Shown: piece after piece, positions 42,948 through 51,989 of the stretch
Numbering within the stretch: the stretch's first letter is position 1
Layout of the letters: each line of letters begins with the position of its first letter
Assembly (NCBI RefSeq): GCF_043195195.1
Contig: NZ_JBAFWT010000015.1
Coordinates: 1 to 64,000 of the forward strand
Source: NCEH01 sp043195195
GTDB lineage: Bacteria; Pseudomonadota; Alphaproteobacteria; Rhizobiales; Xanthobacteraceae
Length of the DNA: 64,000 nucleotides
Reading direction: 5' to 3'
Program-made: the position numbers and the translations under genes
Notes under the pieces: generated by a model
Seen by the model: the letters and a program-made list of their open reading frames with translations, nothing else
Told to the model about the DNA's origin: nothing
Databases searched by the model: none

Positions 42948-44387
42948 ATGGATGCCGTTCTCCTCGCCCGACTCCAGTTCGCCTTCACCATCGGCTTTCA
43001 CATCCTGTGGCCGACCTTCACCATCGGCCTCGCCTGCTTCGTCGCCCTGCTGAACGGCTTGTGGTGGCGCACCGGGCGCACCGTGTATCGCGACCTCATG
43101 CGCTTCTGGATGCGCATCTTCGCCCTCGCCTTCGGTATGGGCGTGATTACCGGCGTGGTGCTGAGCTATGAGATCGGCACCAATTGGGCCGGCTTCTCGC
43201 GCTCGGTGGCCAATGTGCTCGGCCCGCTGTTCATGTACGAGGCGCTGACGGCCTTCTTCCTGGAGGCCGGCTTCATCGGTATCGTGCTGTTCGGCGAGGG
43301 CCGGGTCAGCAAGGGCCTGCATTTTTTCGCCTGCTGCATGGTGGCCGGCGGCACGCTGCTCTCCGCCACCTGGATCATCGCCGCCAACAGCTGGATGCAG
43401 ACGCCCGCAGGCGCGGTGGCGGATGCCATGGGCATCTATCATCCCGTCGACTGGGTGAAGATCATCTTCAACCCGTCCTTCCCCTATCGCCTCGGCCACA
43501 TGGTGTGCGCGAGCTTCGTCACCGGCTCGTTCGTCGTGGCAGGGGTCTCGGCGTTCCACCTGTGGCGGGGGCAGCATGTCGCGGCGAGCCGGGTCGCCTT
43601 CTCCTTGTCCATGTGGATGGCGCTGATCCTGACCCCGACCCAGATCGTGCTGGGCGACCTTCACGGCCGCAACACCCTGGTCCATCAGCCGACCAAGCTT
43701 GCCGCCATGGAAGGGCTCTGGGACACCACCCGGGGGGCGCCCATGACCGTTCTCGCATGGCCCGACATGGCGCAGGAACGCAACCTGTTCGCCATCGACG
43801 TACCGCATGTGGCGAGCCTCTATCTCACCCATTCCTGGAACGGCGAGGTCCAGGGCCTGAAGGAGGTCCCCCCGCAGGACCGCCCCTATGTCCCGGTGGT
43901 GTTCTTCGCCTTCCGCATCATGGTCGGGATCGGTGTCGCGCTGCTCGCGACCGCCATCACCGGAGCGGTGCTGCGGGCCCGGCGGCGGCTCTACGACACC
44001 CCCTGGTTCCTGATCCTGACCATGGGAACAGCGCCGCTCGGCTTCCTCGCCGTGCTCGCCGGCTGGACCACGACCGAGGCCGGGCGCCAGCCCTGGGTGA
44101 TCTACGGCCTGCTGCGCACCGCCGACGCGGTGGCCCCCGTGGCGCCCCACGCCATGGCGCTGAGCCTTGCCCTCTTCTTCGTCATCTACAACGCGCTGCT
44201 GGTGATCTTCCTGTGGTTCGCCGGCCGGATTGCCCTGCGCGGGCCGGATACGCAGGGCCAGGACGACCTGAAGCGAATGCATCCCGGACTCGATCGCGCA
44301 AGCCCCACGCTTGCCGGCGCGGCGCCCGTCGAACCCGCCGTGGCGGCCTCCGCCACGCTCACCCTCGAACCCAAGCGGGGAGCCTGA
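42948..44387 (+). CDS. cydA: cytochrome bd-type quinol oxidase subunit I
   Basis: 479 residues and about nine helices. His18 in FTIGFHILWPTFTIG is a heme b595/d-side ligand, the GRQPW signature (EAGRQPWVIYGLLRT) is present, and the conserved Met/Glu helix YEALTAFFLEAGFIGI is seen. The Q-loop between the DLHGRN motif and GRQPW is short, as in the cyanide-insensitive CIO type. It oxidises quinol and reduces oxygen without proton pumping. Starts two bases after the oxidoreductase stop; cydB follows after four bases. Confidence 0.95.
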   Translation: MDAVLLARLQFAFTIGFHILWPTFTIGLACFVALLNGLWWRTGRTVYRDLMRFWMRIFALAFGMGVITGVVLSYEIGTNWAGFSRSVANVLGPLFMYEALTAFFLEAGFIGIVLFGEGRVSKGLHFFACCMVAGGTLLSATWIIAANSWMQTPAGAVADAMGIYHPVDWVKIIFNPSFPYRLGHMVCASFVTGSFVVAGVSAFHLWRGQHVAASRVAFSLSMWMALILTPTQIVLGDLHGRNTLVHQPTKLAAMEGLWDTTRGAPMTVLAWPDMAQERNLFAIDVPHVASLYLTHSWNGEVQGLKEVPPQDRPYVPVVFFAFRIMVGIGVALLATAITGAVLRARRRLYDTPWFLILTMGTAPLGFLAVLAGWTTTEAGRQPWVIYGLLRTADAVAPVAPHAMALSLALFFVIYNALLVIFLWFAGRIALRGPDTQGQDDLKRMHPGLDRASPTLAGAAPVEPAVAASATLTLEPKRGA

Positions 44388-44391
44388 CGCC

Positions 44392-45441
44392 ATGATCTCG
44401 CATCTGCCCGACCTTCCGGTCCTGATCGCCGCCCTCGTCGCCTTCTGCGTGGTCGTCTACGTCCTCGCGGACGGGTTCGACCTCGGTGTCGGCATCCTGT
44501 TCCTGCTGGCGCCGCGCGAAGCCGACCGCGACCTGATGATGAGCAGCGTCGAGCCGGTGTGGGACGGCAACGAGACCTGGTTGGTGATGGGCGGCACGCT
44601 GCTGCTCGCCACCTTCCCGGCCGGCTATTACGTGCTGCTTCCGGCCTTCTATCTGCCGGTCATGTTCATGCTGTTCGCCCTGATCTTCCGCGGCATCGCA
44701 TTCGAATTCCGCCTGCAGACGGTGCGCTTCCGCTGGGTGTGGGATCTCGCCTTCGCCGGCGGCTCGCTGCTGGCGACGCTCTGTCAGGGCTTCATCCTCG
44801 GCGGCCTGATCAGTGGGGTGACCATGAGCGACGGCATGTTCGCCGGTGGCACGTTCGATTTTCTCAGCATGCTCGGCCTGATCTGCGGCATCGGCCTTGC
44901 CGGCGGCTACGCGCTCCTCGGCGCCGGATGGTTGATCTGGAAAACCGACGGCCCGACGCAGGTGTTCGCCCGCGAGGTCGCCCATGCCGCGCTCATCCTC
45001 ACCGGCGCCATGATGCTACTGGTCAGTGCCTGGAGCGCTTGGAGCGTGCCCGAAGTGGCGATGCGCTGGTTCGCCTGGCCCGGCATCGCCTTCCTCGCGC
45101 CGGTGCCTGTCGTCACCGCCGCGGTGCTGTTCACCATCTGGCGGCGGCTGTGGACCGGGCGCGACGCCGAGACCTTCGTGCTGGCGATCCTCGTGTTTCT
45201 CCTGGGCTTCGCAGGGCTCGTGGTCAGCCTCTTCCCCTATGTGGTGCCGCGGCACGTGACCATCTGGGACGGCATCGCGGACACCTCCACCGTGATCTTC
45301 GCCGCCACCGGGGTGGTCATCGTCCTGCCCATCGTCCTCGCCTATCAGGCGCATGCCTATTGGGTGTTCCGGGGCAAGGTCCGCCATGTCGGCGGATATG
45401 GCGCAGCCTTGGGCAGCAACGCCGGCCCGAGCCCCAGATAG
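44392..45441 (+). CDS. cydB: cytochrome bd-type quinol oxidase subunit II
   Basis: 349 residues and about nine helices. The opening helix VYVLADGFDLGVGILFLL, the VWDGNETWLVMGG motif and AGYYVLLPAFYLPVM are diagnostic of CydB. Heterodimer partner of the preceding CydA. No cydX or cydDC genes lie nearby, as is usual for CIO-type operons. A hairpin 15 bases after the stop probably ends the operon. Confidence 0.96.
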   Translation: MISHLPDLPVLIAALVAFCVVVYVLADGFDLGVGILFLLAPREADRDLMMSSVEPVWDGNETWLVMGGTLLLATFPAGYYVLLPAFYLPVMFMLFALIFRGIAFEFRLQTVRFRWVWDLAFAGGSLLATLCQGFILGGLISGVTMSDGMFAGGTFDFLSMLGLICGIGLAGGYALLGAGWLIWKTDGPTQVFAREVAHAALILTGAMMLLVSAWSAWSVPEVAMRWFAWPGIAFLAPVPVVTAAVLFTIWRRLWTGRDAETFVLAILVFLLGFAGLVVSLFPYVVPRHVTIWDGIADTSTVIFAATGVVIVLPIVLAYQAHAYWVFRGKVRHVGGYGAALGSNAGPSPR

Positions 45442-45455
45442 CCCTTGCGATGCTT

Positions 45456-45484
45456 CCCCTAGGGAGTCGCGCCGGACCTAGGGG
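45456..45484 (+). terminator. hairpin after cydB
   Basis: CCCCTAGG / CCTAGGGG arms, each itself palindromic, with a 13-base loop, starting 15 bases after the cydB stop. There is no T tract, so it may be a weak terminator or a message-stabilising end. Confidence 0.5.
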
Positions 45485-45533
45485 GCAACCAAATCACAGT
45501 GAAAATAGACCCCGGCACAAAATATGGCCATGG

Positions 45534-45554
45534 ATGTTGGTAGCGTATCAACAT
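45534..45554. promoter_or_regulatory. inverted repeat ahead of the cobalamin leader
   Basis: ATGTTGGTA - GCG - TATCAACAT, nine-base arms with one mismatch (a G-T pair in RNA). It lies about 75 bases before the riboswitch core, where the promoter of the B12 operon is expected. It may be an operator for a regulator acting in addition to the riboswitch. Confidence 0.4.
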
Positions 45555-45629
45555 TTAGTGCGGAACGACCCTTTTTGCGGATCATCCCCGACAGCGGCGG
45601 TTGACGGCCCGCAGCCTGCCCTCTAGCGT

Positions 45630-45815
45630 TACGGTGACGGTTCCCCAACGGGATCAAAAGGGAACGCGGTGAGACGGGCGCCTGAAAGGGAGCCCGGCGA
45701 TGCCGCGGCTGCCCCCGCAACTGTAAGCGGCGAGTTCTTCGTCATCAGCCACTGGGCTTCGGCCTGGGAAGGCGACGAGTTGAACACTGACCCGCGAGCC
45801 AGGAGACCTGCCGTC
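45630..45815 (+). promoter_or_regulatory. cobalamin riboswitch
   Basis: Classic adenosylcobalamin aptamer signatures in order: a GGTTCCC / AAAAGGGAA opening with GCGGTGAGA, the conserved core CCCCCGCAACTGTAAGCGG (near 45711-45730), a GCCACTGGG / CCTGGGAAGG stem pair, and the B12 box GCCAGGAGACCTGCC at 45798-45812. It lies 122 bases before btuB, in the same direction, and should repress the uptake operon when cobalamin is plentiful. Boundaries are approximate. Confidence 0.93.
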
Positions 45816-45936
45816 AGCCGTGGTCACGCGCGAGCACATTGGGCGGGGTGTCCTGATGGTGGTTGATCCAGGCGGCTCCCGGGCCGTGGGGAGGCCTCGT
45901 TCGCGGTGACGGACCACTCGTCCCGCTGAGGCATTT

Positions 45937-47940
45937 ATGCTTTCCGTCCCCGCTTTTCCCTCTCGCGGCGCCGCGCGCGCCGTCGGCAGATCCGTATTCG
46001 CAGCTTTGCTGCTTTCGTCCGCCTCCGGGGTGGCCCATGCCCAGTCGGCGGCCCCCGCCGATGGCGCGTCGCAATCCATCGACCTGCCCGAGGTCGTGGT
46101 CAGCGCCACCGGCATCCCGACCCCGGCCAATCAGATCGCCTCGTCCGTCAGCGTCGTCACGTCCGAGGACATCGAGCGCCAGCAATTGCGCACCGTGCCG
46201 CAGGTGCTGCAATCGCTGCCCGGCCTCAATGTGGTGCAGACCGGCGGGCCTGGCGGGCAGACCTCGGTATTCATCCGCGGCACCAATTCCAACCATGTGA
46301 AGGTGCTGGTGGACGGCATCGATGCCGGCAATCCCTCCACCCCGAACGGCGCCTTCGACTTCGGCCAATTGCTCGCCACCGACCTTGCCCGCATCGAGGT
46401 GCTGCGCGGCCCACAGAGCGGCCTCTATGGTTCGGACGCCATCGGCGGCGTGATCTCCATCACCACCAAGAAGGGCGAAGGGCCGCCGAAAGTCTTCGGC
46501 TATGTGGAAGGCGGCGCGCTCGGCACGTTCAACCAGGCGGCGGCGTTGAGCGGGTCGACGGAGAAGGTCGCCTATTCGTTCAACGTCACCCATTTCTCCT
46601 CGACCGACATCGCGGTGACGCCGCCCGGCCTCGTGCCGCCCGGCTATCCCATCAACCCCAATGCCTATGACAATTGGACCTATTCGACCCGTCTCGATTT
46701 TCAGTTGAGCGATGCGCTCGCGGTCAATTTCGTCGCCCGCTACATCGACAGCCAGCTCGCCTATTCCCCGGATGTCTATCCCCCGCCGCTCTATGAGGGA
46801 CTTCCCGCCGCCGAGCGCTCCACCAGCCTCGCGAGCATGTTCTTCACCAAGGGCGAAGGTGTGTGGACCACGCTGGACGGCGCGCTGAACACCACGTTCG
46901 GGGTCAGCGCCATGACCTCGTCCAACCCCACCACGGGACCGAACACCTCGGTGAACGGCCAATATGACGGCGACCGGCAAACCTATTATCTACGCTCGAA
47001 CCTCGCCTTCGCGCCGGGGCAGAATTTGCTGGTGGGCGTCGAGCGGCGCAACGAGGCCATGACGTCCTCCACGCAATATACCGATCTCTCCGCCAATACC
47101 GGCGATACTGGCGCCTATGCGGAACTTCAGGGCAAGCTCGGCGATCGCTTCTTCGGCGCCGCCAACATCCGCTTCGACAGCGACGATACGTTCGGCGACC
47201 ATTCCACCTTCCGCCTCGCACCCGGCTTCCTCATTCCCGAGACCGGCACCACGCTGAAGGGCAGCTATGGCACCGGCTTCAAGGCGCCCTCGCTGTACCA
47301 GCTCTATGCCCCCTATTACGGCAATGCGGCGCTGAAGCCAGAGGAGAGCACGGGCTATGACATCGGCTTCGAGCAAGAGGTGTTCGGCGGCCGGGTGACC
47401 TTCGGCGCCACCTATTTCCACAACGACATCACCAATCTCATCAGCTACGACCCGGTGACCTATCAGAACGTCAATATCTCCGACGCGACGACGCAGGGCG
47501 CCGAGACGTTCATCTCCTTCACAGTGACCGAACGGCTGAAGCTGCGGGTGGACTATACCTACACCCATGTCGTCGGTTACATGCCGGCGGGCAGCCCCTT
47601 TGGCGCATCGTGCGCGCCGCTCACCGACACCTCGTGCACGCCGCTGCGGCGGCCCAACAACAAGATCAGCGTGAGCGCGGACTGGAACCCCATCGACAAG
47701 CTCAATCTCTCGGCAAGCCTGATCTATGCGTCGGCCTGGTGGGACATCGTGCGGCTGACCAGCGATTACATCGACCAGCCGGGCTATACCGTGGTGAACG
47801 TGGCGGCCAATTATGCCCTGAGCTCGCAGGCGACCCTGTTCGGACGCATCGACAATCTGTTCGACCAGACCTACCAGAACCCCAACGGCTTCCTCGCCCC
47901 AGGCTTCGGCGCCTATGGCGGGGTGAAGTTCACCTATTAA
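45937..47940 (+). CDS. btuB: TonB-dependent vitamin B12 receptor
   Basis: 667 residues: signal peptide (to about residue 36), a TonB-box-like LPEVVVSATG, a plug domain (IRGTNSNHVKVLVDGIDAGNPS, RIEVLRGPQSGLYGSDAIGGVI) and a beta-barrel ending in the aromatic GVKFTY required for outer-membrane insertion. It moves cobalamins across the outer membrane using TonB energy. First gene after the riboswitch; btuF follows ten bases later. Assigned to B12 through the riboswitch and downstream ABC genes. Confidence 0.93.
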   Translation: MLSVPAFPSRGAARAVGRSVFAALLLSSASGVAHAQSAAPADGASQSIDLPEVVVSATGIPTPANQIASSVSVVTSEDIERQQLRTVPQVLQSLPGLNVVQTGGPGGQTSVFIRGTNSNHVKVLVDGIDAGNPSTPNGAFDFGQLLATDLARIEVLRGPQSGLYGSDAIGGVISITTKKGEGPPKVFGYVEGGALGTFNQAAALSGSTEKVAYSFNVTHFSSTDIAVTPPGLVPPGYPINPNAYDNWTYSTRLDFQLSDALAVNFVARYIDSQLAYSPDVYPPPLYEGLPAAERSTSLASMFFTKGEGVWTTLDGALNTTFGVSAMTSSNPTTGPNTSVNGQYDGDRQTYYLRSNLAFAPGQNLLVGVERRNEAMTSSTQYTDLSANTGDTGAYAELQGKLGDRFFGAANIRFDSDDTFGDHSTFRLAPGFLIPETGTTLKGSYGTGFKAPSLYQLYAPYYGNAALKPEESTGYDIGFEQEVFGGRVTFGATYFHNDITNLISYDPVTYQNVNISDATTQGAETFISFTVTERLKLRVDYTYTHVVGYMPAGSPFGASCAPLTDTSCTPLRRPNNKISVSADWNPIDKLNLSASLIYASAWWDIVRLTSDYIDQPGYTVVNVAANYALSSQATLFGRIDNLFDQTYQNPNGFLAPGFGAYGGVKFTY

Positions 47941-47950
47941 GGCGGCCGGA

Positions 47951-48796
47951 ATGAAACGCGCTGCGCGCCTGCTTGCATGCCTGCTGCTCTGTACCCCGGC
48001 CGCCGCGGCGGCGCAGAAGCCGGCGCGCATCGTCTCGCTCAATCTGTGCGCCGACGAGCTTTTGCTGCGCCTTGCGGATCGCGGCGCTGTCGCCTCCGTG
48101 ACCTATCTCGCGCGCGATCCACGCAGCTCCAACGTCGCCGCTCTGGCCAAGGACGTGCCGGTCAATCGGGGCCTCGCGGAAGAAATCGTGCCGCTGGCGC
48201 CGGATCTCGTCATTGTCGGCGCCTTCACCACCCGCACCACCACCGCCATGCTGCGGCATCTCGGCCTTTCGGTGCTGGAACTCGGGGTGCCGAACAGCCT
48301 GGAAGAGGCCTATGCCCAGATCCGCGCCGTCGCGGACCGCATCGGCGAGCCGGCGCGGGGGGAAGCCATGATCGCGTCCATGCAGCAGGAGTTCGCGCAC
48401 CTGCCGCCGGCGCCCGCGCACCGCGCCTCGGCCATCGTGCTGCGGCCCAACGGCTTCACCGCCGGGCGCGGCTCGATCGTGGATGAAATCCTCGCCCGCG
48501 CGGGCTACGAGAATCTCGCCGCGCAACTCTCCACCGACCGCCTGGGACAGCTCAATCTGGAGGAAATCGTCGAGGCCCAGCCGGATCTGCTCGTCATCAA
48601 CGGCGGCGCAGATGCCCCGCCCTCGCTGGCCGACGATCTGTTGCACCATCCGGCCCTCGCGCCGTTCGCGGCGCAGGGCCGCACGCTGTCCCTGCCCACC
48701 CGCCTGTGGACCTGCATGGGCCCCGAACTCGCGGAGGCCGCCAAACGTCTGGCAGCCAATCGCCTGGCGGGCACGCGCATCGGCATGGCGCGATGA
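47951..48796 (+). CDS. btuF: cobalamin ABC transporter substrate-binding protein
   Basis: 281 residues with a signal peptide (to about residue 22) and a type III metal/cobalamin-binding fold: ARIVSLNLCADELLLRL in the first lobe, LAPDLVIVGAFT, then GRGSIVDEILARAGYENLA after the backbone helix. Periplasmic. Its stop overlaps the ATG of the permease gene (ATGA). A heme or siderophore ligand would be possible for the fold alone, but the riboswitch favours cobalamin. Confidence 0.88.
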   Translation: MKRAARLLACLLLCTPAAAAAQKPARIVSLNLCADELLLRLADRGAVASVTYLARDPRSSNVAALAKDVPVNRGLAEEIVPLAPDLVIVGAFTTRTTTAMLRHLGLSVLELGVPNSLEEAYAQIRAVADRIGEPARGEAMIASMQQEFAHLPPAPAHRASAIVLRPNGFTAGRGSIVDEILARAGYENLAAQLSTDRLGQLNLEEIVEAQPDLLVINGGADAPPSLADDLLHHPALAPFAAQGRTLSLPTRLWTCMGPELAEAAKRLAANRLAGTRIGMAR

Positions 48797-49800
48797 CGGG
48801 GCGCGCGCATCCCAGCCACGCTGCGCTTGTGGCCGCCCTCGGCGTCCTCGTCCTGGCCCTGTTCTTGGGCTCGGCGGCGATCGGCTATGCGCCGCTCGAC
48901 ATCTCCGCTGCCTTTGCCGACCTGATGGCCGGACGGCCGAGCCTGCCGGCGCTGGTGCTGTCGGAACTGCGGTTGCCGCGCGCGATCCTCGGCGCCACCG
49001 TGGGGTTCAGCCTCGGCGTCACCGGCGCCGCGCTGCAGGGGCTGATGCGCAATCCGCTCGCCGATCCGGGGGTGGTGGGCGTCTCGGGCGCGGCGGCGCT
49101 CGGGGCGGTGGTGGCGTTTTATTTCGGCGCCTCGGCCGTGTTTGCTTTGGCCCTGCCGCTCGGCGGCCTGGTGGGCGCGGGAATCGCCACCGCCTTCCTC
49201 CTGACGCTGGCGCGACAGGGCGCCGGAACGGCAACGCTGATCCTTGCGGGCGTCGCTCTCAACAGCCTGACCGGCGCGCTCACCGCTCTTGCCCTCAATC
49301 TCGCGCCCAGCCCCTATGCGGCGCTCGAAGTGGTGTTCTGGCTCATGGGCTCGCTCTCGGACCGCAGCCTGGTCCATGTGTCTCTCACCCTGCCCTTCAT
49401 GGCGGTGGGTTGGATGCTGGTGCTTTCCACCGGCCGTGCCCTCGACGCGCTGACGCTCGGCGAGGACACGGCGGCAAGTCTTGGCTTCTCGCTCCGCCGC
49501 ACCCGGCTGCTGGTGATCGGCGGGACGGCGGCGGCGGTGGGGGCGAGCGTGGCGGTGGCGGGCGCCATCGGCTTCGTCGGGCTCGTGGTGCCGCACCTCA
49601 TGCGGCCGCTGGTGGGCCACAGGCCGGGACGCCTTCTTCTGGTGAGCGGCCTTGCCGGTGCGGCGCTGACCCTCGGTGCCGATATTGCCGTGCGCCTCAT
49701 TCCAACCCGGCCGGAACTGAAGCTCGGCGTGGTCACCGCCTTGATCGGTGCACCCTTCTTCCTCGCCATGCTGCGCCGGCTGAAGGTGGAGGGCGAATGA
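48793..49800 (+). CDS. btuC: cobalamin ABC transporter permease (FecCD/BtuC family)
   Basis: 335 residues and about ten helices. LRLPRAILGATVGFSLGVTGAALQGLMRNPLADPGVVGVS is the FecCD/BtuC hallmark, and GFVGLVVPHLMRPLVGHRPG near the C-terminus is the coupling helix that meets the ATPase. Starts by ATGA overlap with btuF and ends by ATGA overlap with btuD, so the stoichiometry is tightly coupled. Confidence 0.93.
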   Translation: MTGRAHPSHAALVAALGVLVLALFLGSAAIGYAPLDISAAFADLMAGRPSLPALVLSELRLPRAILGATVGFSLGVTGAALQGLMRNPLADPGVVGVSGAAALGAVVAFYFGASAVFALALPLGGLVGAGIATAFLLTLARQGAGTATLILAGVALNSLTGALTALALNLAPSPYAALEVVFWLMGSLSDRSLVHVSLTLPFMAVGWMLVLSTGRALDALTLGEDTAASLGFSLRRTRLLVIGGTAAAVGASVAVAGAIGFVGLVVPHLMRPLVGHRPGRLLLVSGLAGAALTLGADIAVRLIPTRPELKLGVVTALIGAPFFLAMLRRLKVEGE

Positions 49801-50582
49801 TCCTCGACGCGCAGGCCATCGGCGTCCGGCGCGGGTCCGCCCTGGTGGTGAAGGACGTTTCGCTCACCGCGCGCCCCGGCGAACTGCTCGGCCTCATCGG
49901 CCCCAACGGCGCGGGCAAGACCACGGTGCTGCGCGCCCTGTGCGAGCTCGACCCGCTGGCATCGGGCTGCGTCACCTATGACGGGCGCACCGCCGCCGCC
50001 CTTGGGCGCCGCGCGTTCGGCCGCACCATCGCCTATCTCGCGCAAGGCGGGCGGATCCATTGGCCCATGCGGGTGGCGGATGTGGTCGCGCTCGGCCGCC
50101 TGCCCCATGGCCTCGCCGCGCTCGATTCCGCCGCCGAGCGCGCCATGGCGGCGGCGGACGTCGCCCATCTCAAGGATCGCACCACCGGCACCCTCTCCGG
50201 CGGCGAACGCGCCCGGGTGCTGCTGGCGCGCGCACTGGCGGTGGAAGCGCCGGTGCTGCTGGTGGACGAGCCGGTGGCGGCGCTGGATCCCTACCACCAA
50301 CTCCAGGTGATGGAGGCGTTGCGCGCCTGTGCCCGCGCGGGAAACACCGTGATCGCGGTGCTGCATGATCTCACCCTCGCCGCCCGCTTCTGCAATCGGC
50401 TCGTTCTCATGACGAACGGGGCGGTGCTGGCGGAAGGCCCGCCTTGCGACGTGCTGGTTCCCGAACGGGTCGGCGAAGCCTATGGCGTCACCATCGAGAT
50501 CGGCATGCGCGATGGCGAACCCTTCATCCTTCCCTGGCGCCGACAAAGTGTCGGGCCCGACGATTCGGAGCCGCCGCGATGA
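49797..50582 (+). CDS. btuD: cobalamin ABC transporter ATP-binding protein
   Basis: 261 residues with Walker A GPNGAGKTT (35-43), signature LSGGERARVLLARAL, Walker B VLLVDEPVAALD and switch His in AVLHDLTLA. ATPase of the BtuCDF importer. The correct start is the ATG at 49797 inside a much longer open frame. Its own stop overlaps the ATG of the following gene of unknown function. Confidence 0.92.
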   Translation: MILDAQAIGVRRGSALVVKDVSLTARPGELLGLIGPNGAGKTTVLRALCELDPLASGCVTYDGRTAAALGRRAFGRTIAYLAQGGRIHWPMRVADVVALGRLPHGLAALDSAAERAMAAADVAHLKDRTTGTLSGGERARVLLARALAVEAPVLLVDEPVAALDPYHQLQVMEALRACARAGNTVIAVLHDLTLAARFCNRLVLMTNGAVLAEGPPCDVLVPERVGEAYGVTIEIGMRDGEPFILPWRRQSVGPDDSEPPR

Positions 50583-51307
50583 TCCCCTCACGGACCGAAG
50601 ACCCGTTCGCCCGCCTCACGCAGTATGCCCTGGACGAGCACACCGGCTGGAGCCTTGGAATCTTCGGGGCCATCGCTGAATTCATCCGCATGCCGCAGGA
50701 GACGGCGGCAGTCTCCACCAGCGCGGAAGCGATCGAGATCGTGACCGCGCGGGGCGGCCTGCGGGTGGTGCCGCATGGCGCGACCGTCATCATCGATTAT
50801 GAGATGCCCTCGCGCCACGCGGAACGCCGCGTGCGCGCGCTCAGCGCCTGCCTTCCAGAATCGCAGGCGGCGCGCGCCGGCCGCACGGTGGTGAGCGAAA
50901 TCGGCCCGGATGCGCACGCCCTGCGCGCGGAGGATCGCGCGTCCATATTGTTCGATCTCGGCATCGGCCTCGCCAACGTGGAGGCCTGCGTGCGCACCGC
51001 CGACCCGGCGCTGATCGCAGCCCTGCGCGCCGTCGAGGGGCGGGATGTGTTCGCGCCGGATGGGCCGATCAGCGCCATTCTGGCGCACGGCCCGCACCGG
51101 GTGTTCGTCTCGGCGCTGGGGCGCATTGAGGTGTTCCAGGCCATCCCGCAAGCCGATGGCCGCAGCCCCGATGGACCCCATACCCATGTGCTGCCGAAAC
51201 TCCTGGCGCACCGGCGCACCCATGCGGCAAGCGTGCCGATTCCGCAGGGCCTGATGCCCTGCCTCTCGATTCACCCGCCGCAGGGACTGGGCGTCGGGCG
51301 CGCGTGA
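50579..51307 (+). CDS. conserved-looking protein of unknown function at the end of the B12 operon
   Basis: 242 residues whose ATG overlaps the btuD stop (ATGA), so it is made with the importer under riboswitch control. No signal peptide or membrane helix, hence cytoplasmic. Visible features: a central segment FDLGIGLANVEACVRTADPALIAALRAVEG, an HGPHRVFVSALGRIEVFQ strand pair and a C-terminal GPHTHVLPKLLAHRRTH with clustered His. I do not recognise an enzyme family. A role in handling or processing imported corrinoids is suggested by position only. Confidence 0.8.
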   Translation: MIPSRTEDPFARLTQYALDEHTGWSLGIFGAIAEFIRMPQETAAVSTSAEAIEIVTARGGLRVVPHGATVIIDYEMPSRHAERRVRALSACLPESQAARAGRTVVSEIGPDAHALRAEDRASILFDLGIGLANVEACVRTADPALIAALRAVEGRDVFAPDGPISAILAHGPHRVFVSALGRIEVFQAIPQADGRSPDGPHTHVLPKLLAHRRTHAASVPIPQGLMPCLSIHPPQGLGVGRA

Positions 51308-51382
51308 TCCATCGGCCGCACCCGCCCATGGGCAAGACGTCCCACCCGTGCGTATCCAGGCCTTTTCCCTATGTGCGGCCCA

Positions 51383-51784
51383 TCACGATGGGCTCGCGTC
51401 CTGCGGCGCGTAGCACACGGCGTTGAGCTTGTTGCCATCGGGATCGCGCACATAGCCGGCATAGAAGTTCGGTCCGTAATGCGGGCGCAGCGCCGGCGCG
51501 CCCTCGTCGCTTCCGCCGTGGGCCAGCGCTGCCGCGTGGAAGCGATCCACCAGATCGCGGCTGGCAACGAGGAACGAGATCATCATGCCGTTGCCGGGGC
51601 GCGCCGGGCCCCCGTCGAACGGCGTGCCGACCGTAATGTGCGGCCCGGGATCGGGCAGGCCCCAGCTCGCCCACAGGGGATCCCCATCCTCGATGCGCGC
51701 ATGGCCGAGCACCGGCATCACGGCACCATAGAATGAGATCGCCCGCGCGAGATCATTGGTGCCGATCATCATATAGCTGAACAT
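51383..51784 (-). CDS. VOC-family (glyoxalase/bleomycin resistance-like) protein
   Basis: 133 residues with two beta-alpha-beta-beta-beta modules of the vicinal oxygen chelate fold: MMIGTNDLARAISFYGAVMPVLG at the start and FYAGYVRDPDGNKLNAVCYAP at the end. Such proteins may be metal-dependent lyases or dioxygenases, or binding proteins. ATG 51784 follows AGGA with sensible spacing. Convergent with the B12 operon and divergent from the kinase gene. Substrate unknown. Confidence 0.85.
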   Translation of the reverse strand: MFSYMMIGTNDLARAISFYGAVMPVLGHARIEDGDPLWASWGLPDPGPHITVGTPFDGGPARPGNGMMISFLVASRDLVDRFHAAALAHGGSDEGAPALRPHYGPNFYAGYVRDPDGNKLNAVCYAPQDASPS

Positions 51785-51989
51785 ACCCTCGTCCTCGCTT
51801 GCTGCTCCGATCGCCGGCGCGGGTCCGCCGCGCGACATCAAGCCATCCCGCATCCGCCGTGACGCGACAAGCCCCTCGTGAACCATACAGGGGCTCCGCA
51901 GGGGTGGCATGCACGCGCGTCGAGGAAGGAGATCGGATTTCCTGATAGGAACACACTCGGAGGCAATCGTGTCCCAGGGTGGCGGTCCA

